64,000 bases of DNA from Romanomermis culicivorax (Eukaryota > Nematoda > Enoplea > Mermithida > Mermithidae). The position numbers and the translations under genes are program-made. The stretch spans positions 682,001-746,000 of the forward strand of contig CAWUHX010000143.1 of NCBI GenBank assembly GCA_963922205.1. The letters run 5' to 3'. Shown here piece by piece: positions 58,743 through 64,000 of the stretch. Position 1 is the stretch's first letter, and each line of letters opens with the position of its first letter. The notes beneath the pieces were generated by a model. That model was not told the origin of the DNA and did not search any database. It was given only the letters and a program-made list of their open reading frames with translations.

Positions 58743-61700
58743 GCCATAGCACTTCCCCCCCCCCCAATTACATGTATCAGACTACCCATGGGGAGGGGTA
58801 TGAGGGGGTATTACCCCTACCTTGAGTCTTTAAAATTGATCACTGGTTGCCTAATTTTGAGACAAAATGATGTGCTTAGTGGACATTTAGCTACACTACC
58901 CCCGAAAATTGTCAATTTTGCCCCTACCTGAAAAATCTGACCTTGGGGACCTCTGACATGTATGATAGGAATCACTACTCAATTAACATTTTTAGTGCAT
59001 CCGTAGATCTGTTTCGTCTCTTATTAATATTTAACGCTTTTTGAGTAGTAATTATGATTTCAAGATATTGTTATGTTTGCTAACTCAATGATTGCTATAA
59101 CGTCATCATTAATGAATATGAAGAAACATTGTAGAAGCTCACTTTTGGTTACAATGTCGAGATACTGCGAGCTATTAATGCAGTAAGATTTACTGTTCTT
59201 ATCAAATAACAGCTAAAGCATAATACTTCTATGAGAGATGCTTTGTATGACACTAATTATTTTCTACACGATAAAATTCAAACGAATTTCAGAAAATTCT
59301 ATTTTTTTTGGTTTCGAAAATTTTCCGTGTTGAACTTCGTTCATTTTGAAGTGATCAATGCAGCGAGTTCACAGCCAAACTTTTAATCAAAATTATGGAA
59401 GGCTCGTTTACTATATTCAATAAATTTTTCCTTCATGATACAGACACTTTGATGACCATTCGGTATCACTTTTAGTTTCAAGTTGTTTCCTGATCTGATG
59501 GTCGACTGCGTGATAGTGCAGAAGTCTTTTAACTTCAATTCAGTTTTTAAAAAATATATTCTATATAACATGGCAATATGATTTAGGACTCTCCTTTTTT
59601 CAAAGGTATCGATTTTCTGAATAGTCATTCTCCCAGGACAACAATAATCCGGGAAGTTTATGATACACTTTGAGACAAATTTTTGTACTTTGTCAACCGT
59701 TAGGTAACGACAGGTTCAATTGAAATTTTAATGACCATTTAGCCACTAGATTCCGATTAGGCTATGTTTCAGATACGTAAAATTTGTGTAGAGAGGAATA
59801 AAGCAGGTACTAAAACCTGCCTTGAGGTGCATATAGTTAATCCTTCTAACTTGTAAACAAACAGTAGCTATATAAGCTTTTCTGGGTAGAAACATGTTTA
59901 AAAAAATTTTCTCCTATTTGGAAAAAAATTTGGGAGCTTTACAGTCCACACAATGTGCATCAGAACGGAGAAATTCCACAATTGTGTAAAGCACCTGTTT
60001 TTTCTACTCTGCGCTTTGTGCCAAGCATAGCAAAAAATAGCTATACTCACGACACAAAGAAGCCATCAAACAGTTCAGACGTATATACTTCAAAAAAATA
60101 GACAGCTACTGAAACGAAAAAATGTGGCAACAGAAATTTAACTGTCGAATACCGAAGAAAATTAATTTTCAGAAAATGTTGAGCTCACGCATTGTAGAAT
60201 CTAAAAAATGTTGTTGAAATATTTTGAAATTAATTTCTTAGAATTTTTGATTATCTTGCCTGCTTTATAATGTTATACATGTTTACAGTTTCTGGTTAGT
60301 ACTGGGCAATGACAAAAGTTCTTGCGGGTCAAAGAATCTCTACTTTTTGGTGGTTGCCTGATTTCTGTACTTTACTTGAATTTTTCAGTCCAAAACTAAC
60401 CACTGTGCATCCCGTGCCTGGCGTTTTATTAAGGTATGTGTACATACAAGTTATACTGTGCGATGTCGTTTATGAGCATAAAATGAGCAAAAAATAAACA
60501 TGAGCATAAACAGAATTGGAAGACCGTAGTTATTCAATCGGTTCATAAATGTTTAATTTTTAGTGGATAAAATCTTGTAATAATGGAATCATGCGTCGTT
60601 TTTAAATATTCTAAAATATGCAAAGTAGTGAATCATCCACTACGTAAAAATGGCGCAGTGTATAATTATTAGAAAAAAAGAGGGCGGCTAAATCTGAGTT
60701 CGCCCAGGGAATTTTTTGATTTTTTTCACTGAAACCTACACTGAAAAAGATTAGGTGTCACCGTCACGATCAAAATTTATTTAATACCGTAATTATAACG
60801 AACATAATCAAAAACTATAACTTGCACATCAAAATTCTTTGGGCTTTTGGAAAATAGGTCGAAAAAGAAAAAAATCGAATTTTTTCAGACAGCCCGAACC
60901 CGGCCCGAAGCCCGTATTTCGAGCCGGGCTTCCGGGCTCAAATTCAGGCCCTAATACGGTGTCAGTCAAAAAATTTTCAAGATGAAATATTTTTTTAAAT
61001 TGAGTGTTCCAACATGGAATGAAATTTCAGCTGTAAGCATAAAAATGTAAATCGAAAATGAAATTTACTGATAAAACTATAAAGCAAGCACATTTTTACG
61101 AGTCTCTGTTGGTCCGTGTAGGATCAGATCGTGAGCTTACTCGACTAAGCTTTAACAACATTCGGATCAAAAAGCTCTACAGTGGAACCGAGCCTGTAGC
61201 CAGAAATTTTTTTGGGGGGCACACATTTTTTTCACTCAATTTACCGTGAAATTGGCATTTCTGACTTGACTTGAAAAAAACCAAAGGTCCCACCCTTGCC
61301 TTTTTTAACACTTCAAACATTTTGGGGGGGGGGGCCATGCCCCCCCCAATTCCCCTGCCTACATGCCTGAGTGAAAACTTCTTGAAAACAACGTGGTACC
61401 AATTTTAGTCATTCAATTTACAAGCATTGAATATAACAGATACGAAAATTAGTACTGTAGTCAAAGTCGCTTAAGTGCGAGAATTTTTTAGTTATAAATC
61501 GATATAGGTTAGTGAACCATGCTCCTAGATTTTCAGTCCTATGTGACATACGATTTAGTAGAAAATCGTAAACCTACAGAACACTACTTACTTTCCAGTT
61601 CTATTATTTAGAAGGATTTCGAGAAAAAACAAAAAAAAATGATTGAATGATGGTGCGAAGAGTGTTGTTTTATTTATATATACGTTATGATTTCCAAAGA

Positions 61701-62339
61701 TTTAGGCCGATGGCATTGGCCATCGGATATCGGCTGATATAAGCAGGAGGAGGCTAATGCATCGGCAAAGGCATCTGCAATCGATCGTGTTCTACCTTAG
61801 AGAAAGTTTTCATTGAGCAGTTTTTGATTAAACAAAAAAATTAAATTCTAAACAACATTTTTTTCCGCGGACGAGAAGGGCATAGTCATCCTTGGCCATT
61901 ATTTCAGATATTTTCTAATTTATTTTCAATGATCGTAGATTATTTGATTTTCGTTTTTTTACCTTGAATAAGAGAAAGATTTTGTTTATTTCTCATTTCC
62001 CTTTTCTCGTTTCATTTCTCATTTCTCAAAATAGTAGCTGATATTAAAAGCAATAAGATGGGACATTTATTATTTCTAATGTTTATTTACACCAAAAAAT
62101 TGAATAATAAATAAGCATGTAACATGGTGAGTATATGCTTGTGTTACACTTTATGAATTGATAATTTTTTTGACCCGTGGTAGGGCTAATAACCCCATAC
62201 CCCTATATTGTTGTCTGATTTCAGTTGCCTGTATTTGCCGAAGTTCAGATTAGGGACGTCCCAGTGCCACGTTTTTTGCTCATGCCGGTGACAATCATGC
62301 ATATTTTTTTACCTATTTAATTTGAATTTTGTGTCGACT

Positions 62340-62551
62340 TTGCCTGACCCTCGGTACAAGACTTGTTTCTTCAACAATTACCAGAAAAATTGAATAAATT
62401 TTTTTATCATGTGATTACATGCTGGCTGACATGGAACATTAAAATCAGTTGTTGCATGTTGACTTTGCTTGATCCTCGGTACAAAATTCGTTTCTTCAAC
62501 GATAACCAGAAAGATCGGATAAAGTGTTTAGAAATTGCCTATACATGTTGA
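62340..62551 (+). pseudogene. hAT-type transposase C-terminal relic, internally duplicated
   Basis: A short frame (62363-62551) contains CMLTLLDPRYKIRFFNDNQK. The LLDPR(F/Y)K..FF motif is typical of the region before the dimerisation domain of hAT transposases and of domesticated ZBED proteins. About 120 bp upstream a diverged copy of the same DNA (GACTTTGCCTGACCCTCGG...) encodes a similar DPRYKTCFFN segment in another frame. No complete transposase is present, so this is a decayed and locally duplicated fragment. Confidence 0.45.
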
Positions 62552-63579
62552 CTGGCACGGAACGCGAAAATCAGGAAATGATCAGCTAACTGCGGAAGAA
62601 ATCCATTGAACTATTGGAAAATTAACAAGAATGAATATTGTTTGCTTGTGATCATTCTTATGTGCCCTGCCTGTGTATCTAGAGTACGTTTATTCAGTAC
62701 GAGTGGCACCATCTAGGACAAGGTTATTGCCCGAAAAGCTTGAAAAGTTGATGCATTTGTTCAAAAATTCGAGAATTGTGAAAAAATGATTAAGAATTAT
62801 GATGAGAATAAATTAATTTCAACATCATTTTATTTTTCATATATGTAATATGCCCATAAAAATGTATAGAATATTCAAAGTGATTACTACTAGTGCCAAA
62901 TCTGGTGGCACCTGCCAGTGCCAGATACGATGGTACCTGGGGCGGTGGGGGGACATGCCTGGTTCAGATTAGATAATAGGAAGTACAACTTCTGCAAACA
63001 TGGACAAACCCTATCGATTCATCTGGTACCAGATAGCCCATCGGTTTCCGAATGGTTGCCAAGCCAAATAGAGGGCGAAAATAAGGCGTATTGAATATAT
63101 ATCTAGTCGCGGATAGACGATACACGATGAGATCCAATCTCTAAGCTTTTTAGAAGGCGCACTTTTAACACGTCCAAAAATAAATTCAGCATCAAGCTTT
63201 AAAGTTTATGCATCTGTAATAACTCAATTTTTTGGAGTTGTTCAATAGTCAACCCTGACGCGCAGCTTGATCTGGTGCTGGGAACCAACTCGTCGTAGGC
63301 TGGCTCATCTGGTACTGAGTTGCATGCAGTTTTGATATTTTGACCTTCTAAATCGCATTAAAATACACTTTTTTCATCAGTGCCAGCAGTATAAACGCCC
63401 AGCACAACAAAGTTAAAAAGAGATCCCTATCCTAAAATTCTGGAACGTGAGCTACTCCGTTCACCAAAAGCTGCCTTTAACTGTGTAGGCAACTGGTCCA
63501 CGTCCGAACACTAGGTTCAACTGGATGCAACTCGGCATCAAAATAGGTACCAGTTAAGACGGTTCCTAGTACTAGACTA

Positions 63580-63954
63580 AAGACCCATCTATACTTTTTT
63601 CGCTAAAAAACATACGCCAGCGATTTGCGCTTCAAGTATTGAAGCCATTTCAGTATACAATACATCGCAAGGTAGATATTGAAATTTCCGATCGAAAGAT
63701 ACCCAACACGTTCAACAAGTATCTATTGAGTGTTTTAAATCCAGCTTTGACGCAAGAAACGTAAGAAACACAAGATGCTTACAAAATAGCTGATTTCTGT
63801 CACACTATGCAAATTTTTTTTGCAAAATATACTTCACTGGGTAGAACTCGTCAAGATCTTTCTTGCGCACAGAGAAAATGAGGGATTCGTTCGATTTTGA
63901 TCGTTGGAATCACTTGCGACAGATTTTCGCGAAAAAAGTATAGATGGGCCTTAA
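63580..63954. mobile_element. Inverted-repeat element related to family B
   Basis: Bounded by AAGACCCATCTATACTTTTT (then TTCGC) and GCGAAAAAAGTATAGATGGG (then CCTTAAGG), near-perfect inverted repeats of about 28 bp. The tips resemble family B (AAGGGTCATTTATACTTGCC) in layout, but the inside is unrelated, suggesting a different member mobilised by a similar transposase. Confidence 0.65.
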
Positions 63955-64000
63955 GGCTCATATCAGTGCTTATTGGACTGCATAAATGGCTAGAAGTACA

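Larger units (their letters stand above)
55520..64000. other. Region upstream of the TMCC exons, with transposon debris
   Basis: No coding exon was supported in about 8.5 kb. It should contain the 5' exons and promoter of the TMCC gene or their introns. It holds a GCGG-rich foldback element (55687-56566), family A and C copies, G-tracts and inverted repeats near 58420-58740 and 61320-61345, a hAT relic (62340-62551) and a family B relative (63580-63954). A family-A-like end lies at about 61430-61632. Confidence 0.45.

Overview
The window looks like a metazoan nuclear chromosome, most likely from a nematode. Genes are split into exons of about 60-600 bp with GT-AG introns, and most acceptors are a T-run followed by TTTCAG or TTTTAG. 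The background is AT-rich and crowded with short inverted-repeat elements. The mix of families (hunchback/Ikaros zinc fingers, integrin-beta-like protein, CNG channel, FBXO30/40-type F-box protein, TMCC protein) is animal. A basal (Dorylaimia-type) nematode is my guess, at low confidence. All gene models below were assembled by hand from open frames, splice-site motifs and intron phase, without transcripts.

Layout. 1341-1836 (+): last exon of a hunchback/Ikaros-type transcription factor. 1837-11031: about 9 kb of repeats. 11032-21382 (+): a nine-exon gene for an integrin-beta-like secreted or surface protein with a signal peptide, PSI and hybrid domains and four I-EGF modules, but no beta-I domain and no integrin tail; it ends in a Thr-rich stalk and a short hydrophobic C-terminus. 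23470-30963 (-): a nine-exon cyclic-nucleotide-gated channel, convergent with the integrin-like gene. 31663-33023 (-): a two-exon single-pass membrane protein I do not recognise. 33024-38131: repeats. 38132-40729 (+): a three-exon FBXO30/40-type F-box protein. 40730-47807: stacked transposon-like elements. 47808-55519 (-): a TMCC-family ER coiled-coil membrane protein with its 5' end outside the exons found. 55520-64000: foldback elements, G-tracts and a hAT transposase relic.

The genes show no sign of one pathway or operon. The CNG channel and the membrane protein just upstream are on the same strand about 0.7 kb apart, the only plausibly linked pair. The most unusual item is the integrin-beta-like protein: one uninterrupted exon (14713-14836) runs across the point where the beta-I domain should be inserted, so the loss is unlikely to be a missed exon. 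Frames and phases close across all nine exons (1773 nt, about 590 aa). The second notable item is the CNG pore, where Asn stands in place of the usual Glu (or Gly) in a channel whose C-terminus is of CNGA type.

At least three families of small inverted-repeat elements (called A, B and C here) occur, with two clear nestings (B inside A, C inside A). There are also several larger foldback or TIR elements, a perfect 50-bp-arm hairpin in an intron, and a few tandem arrays.
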